A stretch of 64,000 nucleotides of DNA from Amanita rubescens (taxonomy: Eukaryota > Basidiomycota > Agaricomycetes > Agaricales > Amanitaceae). The DNA is taken from the NCBI GenBank assembly GCA_015039365.1, contig WION01000006.1, forward strand, positions 124,001 through 188,000, written 5' to 3'. Position 1 is the stretch's first letter, and each line of letters starts with the position of its first letter. Below the pieces are notes generated by a model. The model ran no database searches and was not told the origin of the DNA. It saw nothing but the letters and a program-made list of their open reading frames with translations. Of the stretch, positions 1 through 12,786 are shown in pieces. The position numbers and the translations under genes were made by a program.

Positions 1-767
1 GCGTTGATGTGACCTAGGAAAGTAATGCGAAGACTATATGCAGCAGAGGAACTCACGAAAAAAAGGAAAAAATAGGGAAAAAAAGGTAAAGGCTGAAAGC
101 CTGGACCCTGCACCAAGTCACAGAAGTTCCATTTCAAGTGACCCGATGTTTCGGTGTAAAGAACTGATAACCGAGGATAACGCACCACAGTAAAAAATCA
201 ACACGAGGTGGGTCTGTGATCCGTGGCTCACCGGATAACGCAGATGGGTAAGTACAGCAATCTTGTACCAGCGATCTACGATTTTGGGTCAAGTCACATC
301 AGGGGAAATTACCACCCACAGAAGCCGCACGAGCCTCGCATGAAACAAGCAATTTGCAATGAATGACGAAATGACACGATGCGAACCTGCAGAGCGGTTA
401 GTAGACATTACTAGGGACGAAATCATTTTTTCAATATGATAGTGGTATTAGTAACAGCCCACAGGTTCTCCGATTCAATTTTTGATGTGGCTTCGATCCT
501 GGAATGCGGCAGAGATATAGAACGGTGATAAATTTTAACTCCTTGTACAACGAAACGGAAGGCCGAACTGAAGGCCTCGTGTCGGTTCCGCGTTGATAGA
601 GCATGTGACGTTTACCGGATCTCGTGGCTTAAAGTCCTTTTTGTGTGTGTCCTGAACTAGGGCGTCGACAAACAGGTCCGATACTGCAGGGAGGCGTGCT
701 TACATAATACATGACATCCCAAAAACGGAAGGGCTTCAAAACCTACACTCACGTCCTGTCATTTCAA
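1..767. other. no gene recognised at left edge
   Basis: I see no convincing coding stretch in this 767-nt segment on either strand. It contains A-rich runs near 55-90. A possible minus-strand intron-like stretch lies near 13-56, but nothing around it reads as exon. It probably contains the promoter of the Mim1/Tom13 gene that follows. Confidence 0.4.
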
Positions 768-1686
768 ATGAGCACGGATAGCAACGCCGAGGGCCTTATT
801 GAGGTAGTTGGGACGTCATTTTCTCGTGTTTCTTACTAAGTGCACCAACAGGCTGCGTTAGATCAGGCGTTTTCTCCCCCTCCATTGCGGAAACAGGCTC
901 CGGTACCATCTACACATGAGACGGGGAAAGACGGACATGAAGTGGTGAGCCAGTCTCAAACGCACGAAGAAACGAGCGGCGATCCAGCCGGTGCATCGAA
1001 CGTTTCTGTTGATGCTTGGAGGGCAGGCTATGACGAGCAAGTCCAAGCTTGGCATGCCGAGTCAGCCGGAGCCCGTGCGAGGGCGGAGGAGGAGAGGGCT
1101 AGGTGGGAAGCCATCCGTGCCGCAGAAAAGGAGGAGGGAAAATCTGACCCACAGGAATCGGAGTGGGAGAGTGTCGTTGAAAAGAAGGACGAGAGCTCGG
1201 CATTGATGACTGATGTTCCGGATCTCATTGTTCGTCGTCCTGTATTCTTACGACTTCTCAATTCTGAACTTCCATCTATAGCAGGGAACCTTTGAAAATA
1301 CGCAAGGAGAGTCGACTGACGAATCACAAAAATGGGAGGATATCCATTCTTCAGAAACATCCTCATTCCCTTCAATGTCTTTTCCAGAAAGGACAGCCAC
1401 ACCTTCACCATCTCCTCCTACTCGGTATGACACATTAGAGCCGCCCCGCACCGCAACTTCAGCTATTTTTGATCCGTCCTTGTCTACTCGGACTCGTCTA
1501 AAGGCGCTGTTTGCCTCACTAGCTATCAACTTACTCTTACCATTTGTGAACGGGGTTATGCTTGGGTTTGGCGAAATATTTGCCAAGGAGGTTGTCATTG
1601 GTTGGCTCGGTTGGAGGGGGTCTGGGTCTACGGCGGCTTCTGCAGGGGTTCGCACATCATTGCAACGTCGTTGGCGGTCTACATAA
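768..1686 (+). CDS. MIM1: Mitochondrial outer-membrane import protein Mim1/Tom13
   Basis: Three exons were read: 768-803, 852-1241 and 1282-1686, giving about 276 aa. The first has the only suitable ATG; the second ORF itself opens on GTG. The C-terminal third carries the Tom13/Mim1 signature: a hydrophobic segment reading LLLPFVNGVMLGFGEIFAKE. That family inserts helical proteins and assembles the TOM complex in the mitochondrial outer membrane. The N-terminal two thirds are acidic and low in complexity, with an Arg/Glu-rich stretch, as expected for a cytosolic tail. The second intron ends at a tandem acceptor (TAGCAG), so the last exon may start at 1282 or 1285, both in frame. Identification rests on the C-terminal motif, which is very characteristic; the N-terminal exon is inferred from splice signals. 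Confidence 0.82.
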
Positions 1687-1754
1687 CAGTGTCATGGCCT
1701 CGGTAATGATATATTGAATACAGTTGACGTGCGAAATAGTGAACACAGGGTAAT

Positions 1755-4386
1755 CTACAATCTAGCATTCTTGGGCATGGTCCGGATTGCTTGACGCACC
1801 CCCAGATCACCCAACACGTCTTCGGCTACACGTGTAAACCTGTCAGAACTGGCCCGGCCCAAGACAAATGTCATCTACTTACCGCCACCAAGAACGCTAT
1901 CAAAGGTAACAGTGCGGTGATACTGTGCAAAACAAGTCAAGAGATAATCGCAAGGGTGCGGAGTGGGATGCTGACGTGTTCTATATAGCTGCCCATTCCA
2001 GACTGTGTGATGCCGCGTCCCCCAAATATCTGTGCAGAGCTCAGTGACGACGCCTCCAATGAAAGGGCGAAATACCGACCTGAACAGCATCTGCCGCTGT
2101 TAACTGCGCAGTGCGTGTGCAGTACGCCTTCAACAAGCCAATGGGTCTAGTGGCGTCATTAGCCATTAGCTTCGGAAGAAGAAAAACAAAGTACCCAGCT
2201 AGCTTTGCAGCTTGCTGCTTGTACGTCTAGAGAAGAAATTAGACGATTTGTAGTTACAGGTAGAGTCCTGAATTTACCATGTTATTCATTTGATAGGTAA
2301 TGTTTTCCAGCCAACTTTGTGCACTCTCGATGCGGGATATCATTGCTGCTAGCTTATTCCGGATCACGGCCTGGGAATGCAACGGCTTGCCGAATGCTTT
2401 CCTTTGTGACACCCATCTATACATAAAGGAATGAGATCACTTCTGTGACAAACCAAAAATATCGTACTTCAGACATTCTTCAACGATGAATCGCTGCACT
2501 CGGACCGAAGAGCAGCACATAACCCACCGCTCGTGGTTAAAATTGCTGTGAAGGGACTTTGAGAGGGTTTAGGTTGCTGATAGTCGTCAAGCCTTACCTC
2601 AAAATGACAAATATACCTCCGCCCTCAGGACCGAGAGTGTTCTCGACAGGTACTTTTACATTTTCAAATGTCACGTACGCAGTTCCGGCCGTGGGCGACT
2701 GAGTTCAACCTGTCAGCAGATTAATTACCTCCATTGCAACGGCACGTACATAACTTGTCTTGATAGGCTTTGTCTCGACTCCTTCTCCACGCTCCACCAG
2801 AATAACAGTGAAGCCGCCCTAACAATCACTCATGATCAGAAGTGCACTAGCGGACATTATCCGGTTGCTTACTGCTGTCTTGCAACCGACGGTGAAGCTG
2901 ACTTAGATCAGTAAAGATACACTAGTTGTACCACACCAGTGACATACTAATGGGCAAATCTAATAATAGCGGTAAGCAATCGACTTCGATATCGAGTAAT
3001 TGCACTTACGTTCCGTTGGTAATCCATTTCTTGCTAAATAGAATGTGAGCTTTAATAAATGATTCAGGGTTTATACTCACGTTCCGTTGATAATCCAGAA
3101 CTTGCCATCTTCGGTCTTCCTGGCCGTTGTCTTCAGCCCTGCTACATCGCTACCTGCGAACGCCTCTGATATAGCCAAACATATCAGCTTGTTTGCAGAC
3201 AGGACATCCGGTACCACTTTCGCCTTCAACTCTTCGCTTCCAAAATTGAGGACAGGTGGAAGCCCGATAACAGAACCAGACATGAGGCCTAACGAAAATT
3301 AGAATGAAAACAAGGGGCTGAGCGCTGAACACTGCATACCATCTCCGTAGCCTCGGCAACCGCATCTCACAAATTCTTGGGTTGTGATAAGCTCGTGGAA
3401 GTAATCGAACTGTAAACGATGATTAGTCTGGACTTCAATGGTCATCATGGAACTCAGACCTCCTCGGGTTTGACAACTCCATCCATAAGCACTCGGCCTG
3501 AATCCCACGTCAGAAATTTAATACCATTATTAACGTACAATAACCAACCTTTCAAATGCTTCCCAGGCCCCATACGTATGGCGTGCAAGTTCAACTTACT
3601 GATATGGTCAATATCGTTGTTAGAGCAAAACAGAGAGGCGCTTACGCCATGGCTTCAAGAACACTCTTACTCGGAGGTTTGCCATCTTGCTCTCTTGCCT
3701 AGGTGGGTAAGGTTAGGGTTCATGGTATACACAGACAGGCACGCTGGCAGCGCATACAATAGCATCCGGTTGAATAACTTCGTCCGTAAACTTCCTAACG
3801 GCCTTTTGATATTGTCGGTGGTTCTATACCGGAGTTAGAAGATGCCGCCCGTGTATGGTTTTGATCTGCTGACCTCTGTATAATAGGGGCTAGAATACCC
3901 ATCCGATAGCCACATGGGCTCGCCATAAGGAACCTTGCTCAATTCTCCGGCAATGCGGCCATGGATAACACTCTTTTCACCCTCGATGACGCCAATCTGC
4001 AGACGCTTGTACTGGGGTTTCTCGAGAATCTCGTGTCTGTGAAGGCCATAGAAGGCTTCTGTAGCATCTTGTCCGCCTGAAAGGGAGTCAAGGAATGGGG
4101 AATAACAGAGAGGGACAGGACACTAACAGATGTCCTCGTCGAAGAATACGGACGCCCCGCCAGGATGAAGGTCCTTGAATTTGGTCACATTGTAGACTTT
4201 GGAGTCGACAATTATCCACTAGAATGTGCAGGTATGTAAGGTGTTCGCATGTTATGAGCGCTACTCACAAGGTCGCCATCCTTATTATGCTGGACGAAGC
4301 GTGTCAGTCAACTCATGGCTGTTGGTAGACTAAGAGTGTACCTTTGCCACTTCGTCTCTTGTGAACACCTTTGCTTGTTGAGACAT
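1755..4386 (-). CDS. Cytochrome b5/acyl-CoA dehydrogenase fusion, copy 1
   Basis: The gene runs leftwards from ATG at 4384-4386 to TAG at 1755-1757 and is cut by about ten short introns. The N-terminal ~85 residues form a cytochrome b5 domain with the haem-ligand motif DLHPGG. The rest is an acyl-CoA dehydrogenase: a middle domain with GSVIGLPPVLNFGSEELK and ISEAFAGSDVAG followed by WIINGT, then a C-terminal helical domain with IFGGRGITQSG and YHRTVTFDSVLGG. Such fusions are FAD enzymes that oxidise acyl-CoA-like substrates and probably pass electrons through the attached haem domain; the exact substrate is unknown. Coding continuity can be followed through each intron, so the copy looks intact. 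It is a paralogue of the plus-strand gene at 6622-8964 in mirror orientation. A 21-nt second exon (4269-4289) is shared with that copy. Confidence 0.82.
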
Positions 4387-4920
4387 CGTGCATATAGTAA
4401 CGAGCCGAGGTAGGTCCGAGAAGCCCTATTAAACATGATCCCAGCATGTGATTCGAGGCGATCGTTTCGCCGAAATCAGGTGCCTTCGTCCTCGGTGCAT
4501 CCGTCCAATCAGAATCGATCTGCCGGTTTAACCGGCGCGCCGCGGCACTTCAGATTATGGTCCGTGCGCGGCGCTCGCTATATATAAGGCGCCACCGACC
4601 CACCTGGTTCTTTACCACTCTGGCCTATTGGCTTAGATCAAGTGTAGTATCTGTTCTTAATAGTTTAACCACTATTATGGAGGCACCGCCTCCATCTATT
4701 GGTTATCTAATTTTTGCCGCCCCAGTTCTTTAGGCACTGCTTGCAACCTGGAGGCATGATGACTTTGCCACTGCACTACTGGCTTGCGTCGTCGGGGGTT
4801 CTCATTTGGTGTTGCTGTCTGTTGGTGCCAATTGGTACTTCCCAGAGTAATGTCAAATGTCATTTGATTTGTCTTGTACATGTTTTACACGTGTAACCCA
4901 GTTTTTTCTAACTTGTACTT
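4387..4920. promoter_or_regulatory. Divergent promoter region of ACAD copy 1 and the racemase-like gene
   Basis: This 534-nt gap separates two divergent lipid-metabolism genes. A TATA-like TATATATAAG lies at 4579-4588, about 195 nt before the minus-strand ATG and about 335 nt before the plus-strand ATG. The flanking 4520-4575 segment is GC-rich with repeated CGCGC motifs. Co-regulation of the two genes is an inference from the shared gap. Confidence 0.45.
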
Positions 4921-6497
4921 ATGGCACTTGTCGGGCTCAAGGTTATAGAAGTGAGTCAATCTGTCAAGGTTTAGAGTACTAGTGTTGATTTTGATAGTTT
5001 GCTGGACTGGCACCCGGACCATTTGCAGGTCTTATCCTTGCTGACAATGGTGCGGAGGTGATACGTGTGGATAAACCCGTCAGTTCTTCTAGTAATGTCA
5101 GAGATGTCCTGTCTCGAAGAAAGCGTTCCATTGCAATCAATGTCAAAACGAATGGTGGCCTGATAGTCCTCAAGAGACTTATTTCCGCTGCTGACGTTGT
5201 TATTGACCCATTTCGTCCTGGTGTCCTTGAACGACTGGGACTGGGACCAGATGTCTTTTTAGGGAACAGAAACGTGAAAGGATTGAATGAAAAATTGATA
5301 TATGCGAGGATTGCTGGGTTCGTACGCATAATTGCAAATCGTATACGCATATTCAATCCATACTACTAGTTTTCCAAGGACAGGTTCATTTTTCCTCATC
5401 TGCTCATTCGCTCGTATGAAATCGCTAACTTCCGGCAAGGCCCTCACAGAGATATGGCTGGTACGGCCGGCATATATCGACCTTTTTCGTATGCTGAGCA
5501 TATTACGGTACAGGTCATGACATTAACTATATTGCGCTCAGTGGAATCTTATCAGTACATTCCATGTCGCACACTTGAGCCTTCTCAAATGAACTCATTT
5601 CTTTTTTCCAGATGTTGCCCGGAACGGATGAAAAGCCCGCATTCCCCACAAACCTGCTTGCAGATTTCGCTGGCGGCGGTTTGATGTGTGCCCTCGGTAT
5701 ACTCCTCGCCTTGCTTGAAAGAGGCAAAAGCGGTCGGGGTCAAGTAGTCAACGTTGACATGGTTTGTTTTGCCATGTTCAGGCTTCAAGGGAAACCATGG
5801 ATTGTTAACATAGGTGTTATAGGTGTCTGGGACGCGCTATCTAAGCACTTATCCGCTATTACACACACTACTTCCCAGTTCCCTGTACTCCCAGCCAAGG
5901 GGTCAAAATATATTAGACGGAGGCGCGCCCTTCTACGGCATTTACACGTGCAAAGATAATGGCTTGATGTCGGTGGGCTGTTTAGAGCCGCAGTTTTTCA
6001 AGGCTTTCATCAATGGATTTCTTGCGGCCCTTCCGAATGGCTTCGCTGTCTCCGATGGATGGAGGCCCACGACTCGTAGTTGGCATGATCGAGACGAATG
6101 GCCCAAGCTGAGAGAATTCCTCGAATCAGGTTTCCGGTCCAATACAAGACAATACTGGACAGACGTATTTCACGGTAGGCTGTCTTTCGCGTGGATTTAG
6201 AACGGGACTCATGCGCATATGTAAGGTACGGATGCTTGTGCTGTGCCAGTGCTTTCTCCGGGGGAAGCGGCTGCAAACGATGCCTTCGGGTCTTCGTATC
6301 CCGAACCGCATCCAACCATCACCGGATCTGGCATTACCACGGACTTTGAGAGACTAAATCTTCAACCAGGACTCCATACCAACGAGATTCTTTGCGAGCT
6401 GGGATTGACAGAGGATGATATTCGCCATTTGGCACTAGAGGGCACTTTCGGTGATACATTGTCAGCTGTCCCATGCAGCTGCCAAACTCTAGCGTAG
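4921..6497 (+). CDS. Alpha-methylacyl-CoA racemase-like CoA-transferase family III protein
   Basis: ATG at 4921 opens a 30-nt first exon, followed by a 47-nt intron (4951-4997). The product begins [18 protein letters not shown], the classic start of family III CoA transferases/racemases. Later exons supply [11 protein letters not shown] and [10 protein letters not shown], which hold the His and Asp used as the two catalytic bases in alpha-methylacyl-CoA racemases. A central intron splits Gly-His of the GHDINY motif, and one exon there is only about 20 nt. The C-terminus (6243-6497) resembles the family's tail and ends at TAG 6495-6497. Racemases of this type invert 2-methylacyl-CoA stereocentres so that branched-chain fatty acids can be beta-oxidised. 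Position between two acyl-CoA dehydrogenase fusions supports a role in acyl-CoA breakdown. Substrate is inferred, not shown. Confidence 0.85.
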
Positions 6498-6621
6498 AAT
6501 TGGATGTGTCATGTACATGTACATATTGCTTGTGCGGAACACCGGTGTAGTTCGAAATCACATGGCAGAGTCCAGTTCCGCGTATAAGACCTCCAAATTT
6601 CACCGTCACACCTAAATCATA

Positions 6622-8964
6622 ATGGCGACCAAGTCGTTACAGCGGTTTACGAGAGACGATGTTTCCAAGGTCCGATTCTTGCTCTTGATTTCATTCTCAC
6701 CCATATTTATTCTCCATCCGTGACAGCACAACACAGAAAGCGACCTTGTGAGTGCTTCCGTGTTCCAGCGACGCTGGAGATTGACCCTTTATTTCAACAT
6801 AGTGGGTCATCATCGACGCTAAAGTTTACGATCTATCGCGGTTCAAGAACTTACACCCCGGCGGCCTCTCTGTTCTCACTGACGAGGAAGTCGGTAAGTG
6901 TTTGGGATTTCTACATTTCTGCCCCTCTCAACTTGGTCCATGTTATGCTCAGCTGGAAAAGATGCCACTGAAGCCTTCTTCTCTCTTCATCGTTACGAGG
7001 TGTTGGAGCGACCTCAGTACAAGCGGCTTCAAATCGGCGTAATTCAGGGGGAGGAAAGCATACTTCATGGCCGTGTCATTGGCGAAATCAGCAAAGTTCC
7101 TTATGCTGAGCCTACGTGGCTATCGCCTGGGTATCACAGTCCTTACTACTCGGAGGTACGCTCAACATATACTGTGACTATACAAACCTCGTTGATATCA
7201 TGGGTCCTCTACCAGAACCATAGGCGGTTCCAGAAGGCAGTGCGCGAATTTTCTGAATCTGTCATCCTACCAGATGCCGAAGCTAGGGAAGCGGACGGGA
7301 AGCGACCATCGCAAAGTGTAATTGATAAGATGGCGTATGCAACTTCCACTTTCAGCCGTACATCCCGCCTTGACTGCGTGTTAGAGAGCTCAACATCCAT
7401 GCTATGCGTCTGGGCCCTGGGAAGCATCTCAAAGGGAGGACGCTCATGAATGGTCTTGTGAAGCCAGAAGAGTTCGACTATTTCCACGAAGTGAGTTATC
7501 GTTCCTCATCCAAGAACAAGTGTTGACGCGTGACGCACGTAATAGTTGATTGTAACACAGGAATTAGCTCGTGCCAGTTTACGCGGTTATGGTGACTGGT
7601 GCGCCCTGATTAAATGTACCTTGGGTACAAGACTGACAGAAGCATAGGTCTTCTTGGTGGCAAAGTTATCGGCCTTCCTCCCGTTCTGAACTTTGGCAGC
7701 GAAGAACTCAAAGCAAAGGTAATCCCCGAGGTTCTGGATGGCAAGAAGTTCATATGTCTGGCAATATCGGAAGCGCATGCTGGAAGTGATGTCATGGGTC
7801 TCCAGACTACAGCGGTCAAAACTGAGGATGGAAAACACTGGATCATTAATGGTTAGTAAATTCAATCCCACCGGATAATGTTGATTTTTATCGCGTACCA
7901 AAGGAACAAAGAAGTGGATAACGAATGGAACGTTTGCAGACTACTTCACTGTTGGTTGTAAAACTGAAGTAACGTTATGATTGAATTTCAATATTGTGTT
8001 GCTAAAGGTAATGACAGGACGGTTTTACGGTTATACTCGTTGAGCGGGGACCTGGTGTCGAGACGAAGCAGATCAAGACAAGCTATTCCAGCACGGCGGG
8101 CACTGCCTATATAACATTTGACAATGTGAAGGTTCCTGTGGAAAATACCCTCGGCGAGGAAGGAGGGGGAATTTTTGTCATCCTTAGGTGCGTAACGACT
8201 TTCTTGTGTGAAACGTATATCACAACATTTGCTCAGTAATTTCAACCACGAGCGTTGGGTTATGTGCTGTTCCTCTGCTCGGAGTCAACGTGTGGTTGGT
8301 GCGTACCTCTGCTCACCATAATTAATGCATGCTGATGATACCAGTGGAGGAGTGTCTAAAGTGCGGATTTTTCTCAAGAAATTCCTCAATCTAACAACGT
8401 CGTAGATGGGTTAATCAACGAAAAGTGTTTGGCAAGCCACTTCACTCTCAAGCTGTCGTCCGCAGCAAACTTGCCGGAATGATCGCAAGAGCTGAAAGCA
8501 CGCAATGTTGGCTAGAGAATATCACATATCAGATGTGCAACATGGCAAGTAGCAACTTTGGCCATGCTTTCTGTGACTTGTACTTACGCATCTTGTGCAG
8601 ACTTATAAGCAACAAGCTAATAAGTTAGCAGGGTAAGTGACTGATTCTAAGCGGATTGATTTGGTTTTCATTGCCAATCAGCCAAATTGCGTTCTTGAAG
8701 AGCTATTCAACTGGGTGTGGTCAAGATACTGCTCGTGATGCCGTTCAGATATTTGGTGGACGTGGTATTACGCAGACTGGAATGGGTAGATTCATCGAAC
8801 ACGTGCGTAACGACATTTCTTTGACCATTTTGCTCGACTTATGAGACTTTTAGTATCATCGTACCATCGCCTTTGACTCGTTGCTTGGTGGAGCAGAGGA
8901 CGTTTTGGCTGATTTGGGAGTACGACAAGCATTACGTATAATGCCTAAAGAATCACGTTTGTAG
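6622..8964 (+). CDS. Cytochrome b5/acyl-CoA dehydrogenase fusion, copy 2
   Basis: ATG at 6622 and TAG at 8962-8964 bracket a gene of about ten exons. The cytochrome b5 domain shows NLHPGG and a second His in FFSLHRYEVLE. The dehydrogenase part includes GKVIGLPPVLNFGSEELK, LAISEAHAGSDVMG, WIING, a segment ERGPGVETKQIKTSYSSTAG, and the C-terminal IFGGRGITQTG and DVLADLGVRQALR. The second exon (6727-6747) is 21 nt, the same size as in copy 1. The gene lies 124 nt downstream of the racemase-like gene in the same orientation. I infer FAD-dependent oxidation of an acyl-CoA, possibly a branched chain, with electrons handed to the fused haem domain. No frame breaks were found. Confidence 0.85.
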
Positions 8965-9172
8965 CGATAGTCAAAACTACTTTAATGCATATATATTTTG
9001 TTGATGTATGTTACATTTGATTCTATGAGTGCCATCGAAATTACAGCATTGCAAAGGTACTAGCACAACCCAAAAATTACGCCCCCACCCACTAGAATGC
9101 GTGTGGTCCACAGATACACGGGTATAGCGATAGGAAAAAAAAATTGGCATAGATAAGAATGATGAGACTCCC

Positions 9173-12100
9173 TTAGTTATTGTATTGATCATCCTCCATT
9201 ATCATTTCGCCTGTGGATGTCAAATCTAGCCCAATGTTTTGTTGGAAAGTCTGATAATGGGATAACCAATTGAACGCTAGCCAAAAAAGATTGTCAGCCT
9301 CAATCCGCGCCATAAGAGTAAACACTCACAATTCCACGTCGCAGTTGGATCGCCCAACGTCTGCTGCAGATTATCCATAATCTGAGTGTCAATGCTCAGC
9401 GGTGGGTTGAACAAGTCGGCCATGCTTGACATCTCCAATCCCATAGCGTTCTGAATTCCCACTTGGGTCCCATGAGCAAACGGATCGACGGCACCCCTCA
9501 GAGGCGCAAAGTTGTCAAACGATAGCGCATCTCCGTTCGGTGGCGGAGACAGCGATGAACGCATCGCTACAGGGGGTGAAGCTGTGGAGGCGCTGTCGGG
9601 CGAAACCGGGCTGGTTGCTGTTTTGGTTCGCCGATTTGAACGGGAGCGGGGGAGAGCGGTTGGTGAAGCTGCTGGCGACTGAGATTCTAGTCTGGTCATT
9701 GGAGAAGCAAGAAGTCCCTTCAAGAATTTGGCATAGAGCTTGGGGCCATGGCTATTGTCAATAGCGATATCAGGAGAGCTGAGCAGGTCAATGACTCGCT
9801 GAACTTTGTTGCGAATGTCATGACGCTTCTCCGATGAGAGGTAAGCGGTAAATTTGGGTTGCAAGAGCTAATTCGATGGACATTTAAGCACACACGTGCG
9901 CAATAACTCATTTTGCAACTCACCTTGACCAAAAAGGCCGACGCAAAGGTGACAAAAACACTTTGTGCCTCTGGTCCGTGCCGCCAAAAGATCCCTTACA
10001 GCCGATCAGCGTAAAGTCATCGCCCCGCTTCCAAATCACTTACTCATTCTTGGGTCCCCACAAATATCGTCGACAACAGCTTGGAGAACATCCTCAGCCG
10101 CATTTAGGCACTACCAGGGGCATGAGCGACAAAGTTTGAGGGTGAAATGAGTACCTACTCTTTGCAGGAATGGGTTTTCATTCGTGTTGTTCTTTCCGAA
10201 TGCATGTTGGAACCCGTATGATAGAACGATAAGTCTGCCGTAGCTATATGCTAGCTGGAGTAGCCGCGTCCGGAACTTGTTCTGAATATCTTCCTGGTCT
10301 GTGTTCTCCTGAATAACCGCAAACCACTGTGCTTGGAGTGATTGAAGTTGGTCGTCCGTCTCCGCTGCGAGTCTCTCAAACTCAGCGTTCTATTCTGTCG
10401 TCAGCTTCGAAGTATTTAGTGGGGTTTAAGCGTACCTGGTTGAGACCCGTGGGATTCTCCGGATCATTGTAGATCTTTGCCACAAAACTAGCTGTAGTGC
10501 GCAAGCAATGGTTGTAACAGCAAATTTGAATGTCGAAATTTCTCATGTTGAATGGAGAGCTCTTCCACCAGTTTTGTGAATGGTTTGCTTGATAATCCAT
10601 AGAATTGATGATTGGGGCTTTCCATACTGACCGCCGGTGGAGCGGTCAAGGTTGAAACAGTTCATCCAAACACGCGCACGGTTTAAAATTTCTCGAGCCG
10701 GTTTTTCGTCTTGAGGAATCGTGGCCACAGGTAGGTGAAGGTTTAGCTCAGTTGCAACCCTAGCAAGACGATGAAAATGCATGGTATCAAAGACACTACT
10801 GCAACACAAACCTTATTGCAAGACCAAGATACAACCAACTTCGCTGTTCCTCCAACCTTTTGACGGGTAGAGGACACAAGCTCATTAAAATATATGCGTG
10901 ACACATATCGACGTCTTTCTTCCCGTTGATCAACGCCATTCCAGCGCTCATATGCGCGTAGCGCATCGCTGTCTGGTACAAATCAGGACGTTTGCTGTAA
11001 AACCGGGAAGATATGGCGCAGACTAGTAGTGCAAGACTAAGAACCGATTAAGCTGCTATAATTAGAGCTACTCACTGACGGTGAATAAGAAAGGACTTCG
11101 AACAAAAGTGTTCTGTGCAGTATACAGGATAGGATCAAGTAGCGATACTGAGAGGTTCATGTTGTCGAAATAACTAGTCAATCAGGTTTAGAAAAATCAA
11201 TGTGTGCCGCTAAATGAACATTTACATTTTAAAAAGTGCTTCAACCTCAGCAATGGTGATGACACCACGCGATAGTATAAGAGGGACATTTTGGAGATCT
11301 GATAGACGATGTCCCAGATTAGTCGGAGTCGATTCTAAACGAAAGACTGTTAAACTCTCATTGAAGCAAGTGATGAGTAATCTCACCAGGCCTAAAGAAG
11401 TCCTCGCCAGCGATGCCAGTGGCATCTTTGTCATCTTGTTCCTCTGGGTCTACGCTCGCACCTCTCGGTCGGCGAAGCCCCATGTGTCCGAAGAGGCCGA
11501 AAGGTGCAGCTCTGGTGGGTATAATGGCAACCTTTTCTTCGGGTATCTTTTTAGAAGTTTGATATGGCGAGCCATTGCTACTGAGACTCGAGCCAGAATC
11601 TTTGTTGCGCACTGCTCTCTCGATAGGCAGTTCATCACCCTGCACATCGAGACGTTCGACGGCAATGGCGACCTCTTCATCGTCGTCGTCATGTGCGGTA
11701 TAATAACCGTCATCCTCGTCTTCGTCTTCTTGGTCATTGCCAGCAAGAAGGTTCCTCGGCATGTTAGCACCGGCCATGTTAATGTGAACGCCAAATACAT
11801 CCAAGGTCTCCTTCGCTTTAGTAATCCATTCTTTCACTGCCTCATGATTGAGATCTGGAGTTTTAGTGCCGTTTGATTCGGCCTGCGTTGGGGACGATAA
11901 TGGTGACATCAGGGGTGACAAGAGATCTGGAGTCAATGGCCTCTCAGAGTTTCCTTTATTCGTAACTTCAAGCTGCGACATGAGTTTCTGGATCTGAGCA
12001 GCTTGTTCTCTTATCTGGTTAAGTAGATGCTCGCGTTTTCTGGGAGAGGTTAGGGATCCTTCAACTAAACATGAATAAAAAAACTCACGGCGGCGCACGG

Positions 12101-12786
12101 CGCTTCTTTCGACCTGGTATGACACATTCGTGACCGCCATTGAGGCAACGCTTGCAAGGATCTGTGTCGGTCTTGAATTCGCACTTGACTTTTAGAGTTT
12201 TGCATCGACTACATGCACCTGGCCTGTATGGAGTGAGATTAGTAACTTAGTGTGCGTCAGATAAATCATATATCCACCTAGGCTTCAACCCTTCCTTGTT
12301 CTCCTGGTGGTCCGCTTCGTGTTCGTCAAGGAGATCTGGGTGGGAATAACGCGGTCTTTTATATCCCGCAGTCATGTCTCCATTTGTTGGCGGCTGAAAC
12401 TGAAAAGCCTGGGTCATGTCGGTCGTATAAACGTAGGGTTGCTTTGGACTGAGATACTCGTTTGGCATTTGTGCAGTATCATTCATGAGAGAATCGCTAT
12501 AGACATGATCCGAAAGAGACTGGCTTGAGAATTTATCGTAGGATTCTTCGTCCTGAGGAGGCGGTGGATATTCATCGAAAGTGTACGGACCACAGGTTGT
12601 GTTACTGTATGGAGGGGAAGACTGGGGATATGTGGTATCCGAGGACTGAGGGACGTTCGGAGTATTTGATGATTTAGATTGAGTAGCATATCCATAGGTA
12701 TTATAGGTATAATCTGGTTCGAGGGGTATGTTAGCGGTGAATGGAATGGAAGCGCGTTGCCAGGACTGATGATATGAATTTGCCAT
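9173..12786 (-). CDS. Zn2Cys6 fungal transcription factor
   Basis: ATG lies at 12784-12786 and TAA at 9173-9175. The first exon encodes about 170 residues rich in Ser, Pro, Tyr and Gln. After an intron ending at 12224 comes a binuclear zinc cluster starting PGACSRCKTLKVKCEF with all six Cys, followed by basic GRKKRR and a coiled-coil linker (HLLNQIREQAAQIQKL). The middle part is the fungal-specific regulatory domain, recognisable from LYQTAMRYAHMSAG, CHAYILMSLCPLP and RARVWMNCFNLDRS. The tail is Ser/Pro-rich and ends DDQYNN. Proteins of this architecture are nuclear regulators that bind CGG-type sites. The target genes are unknown; the neighbouring acyl-CoA cluster is a candidate only by position. 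About ten introns are required and all junctions could be followed approximately. Confidence 0.85.

Noticed and set aside
11214..11876. 220-aa plus-strand ORF
   Set aside because: It is the antisense of a zinc-cluster gene exon that encodes coherent domain sequence on the minus strand.
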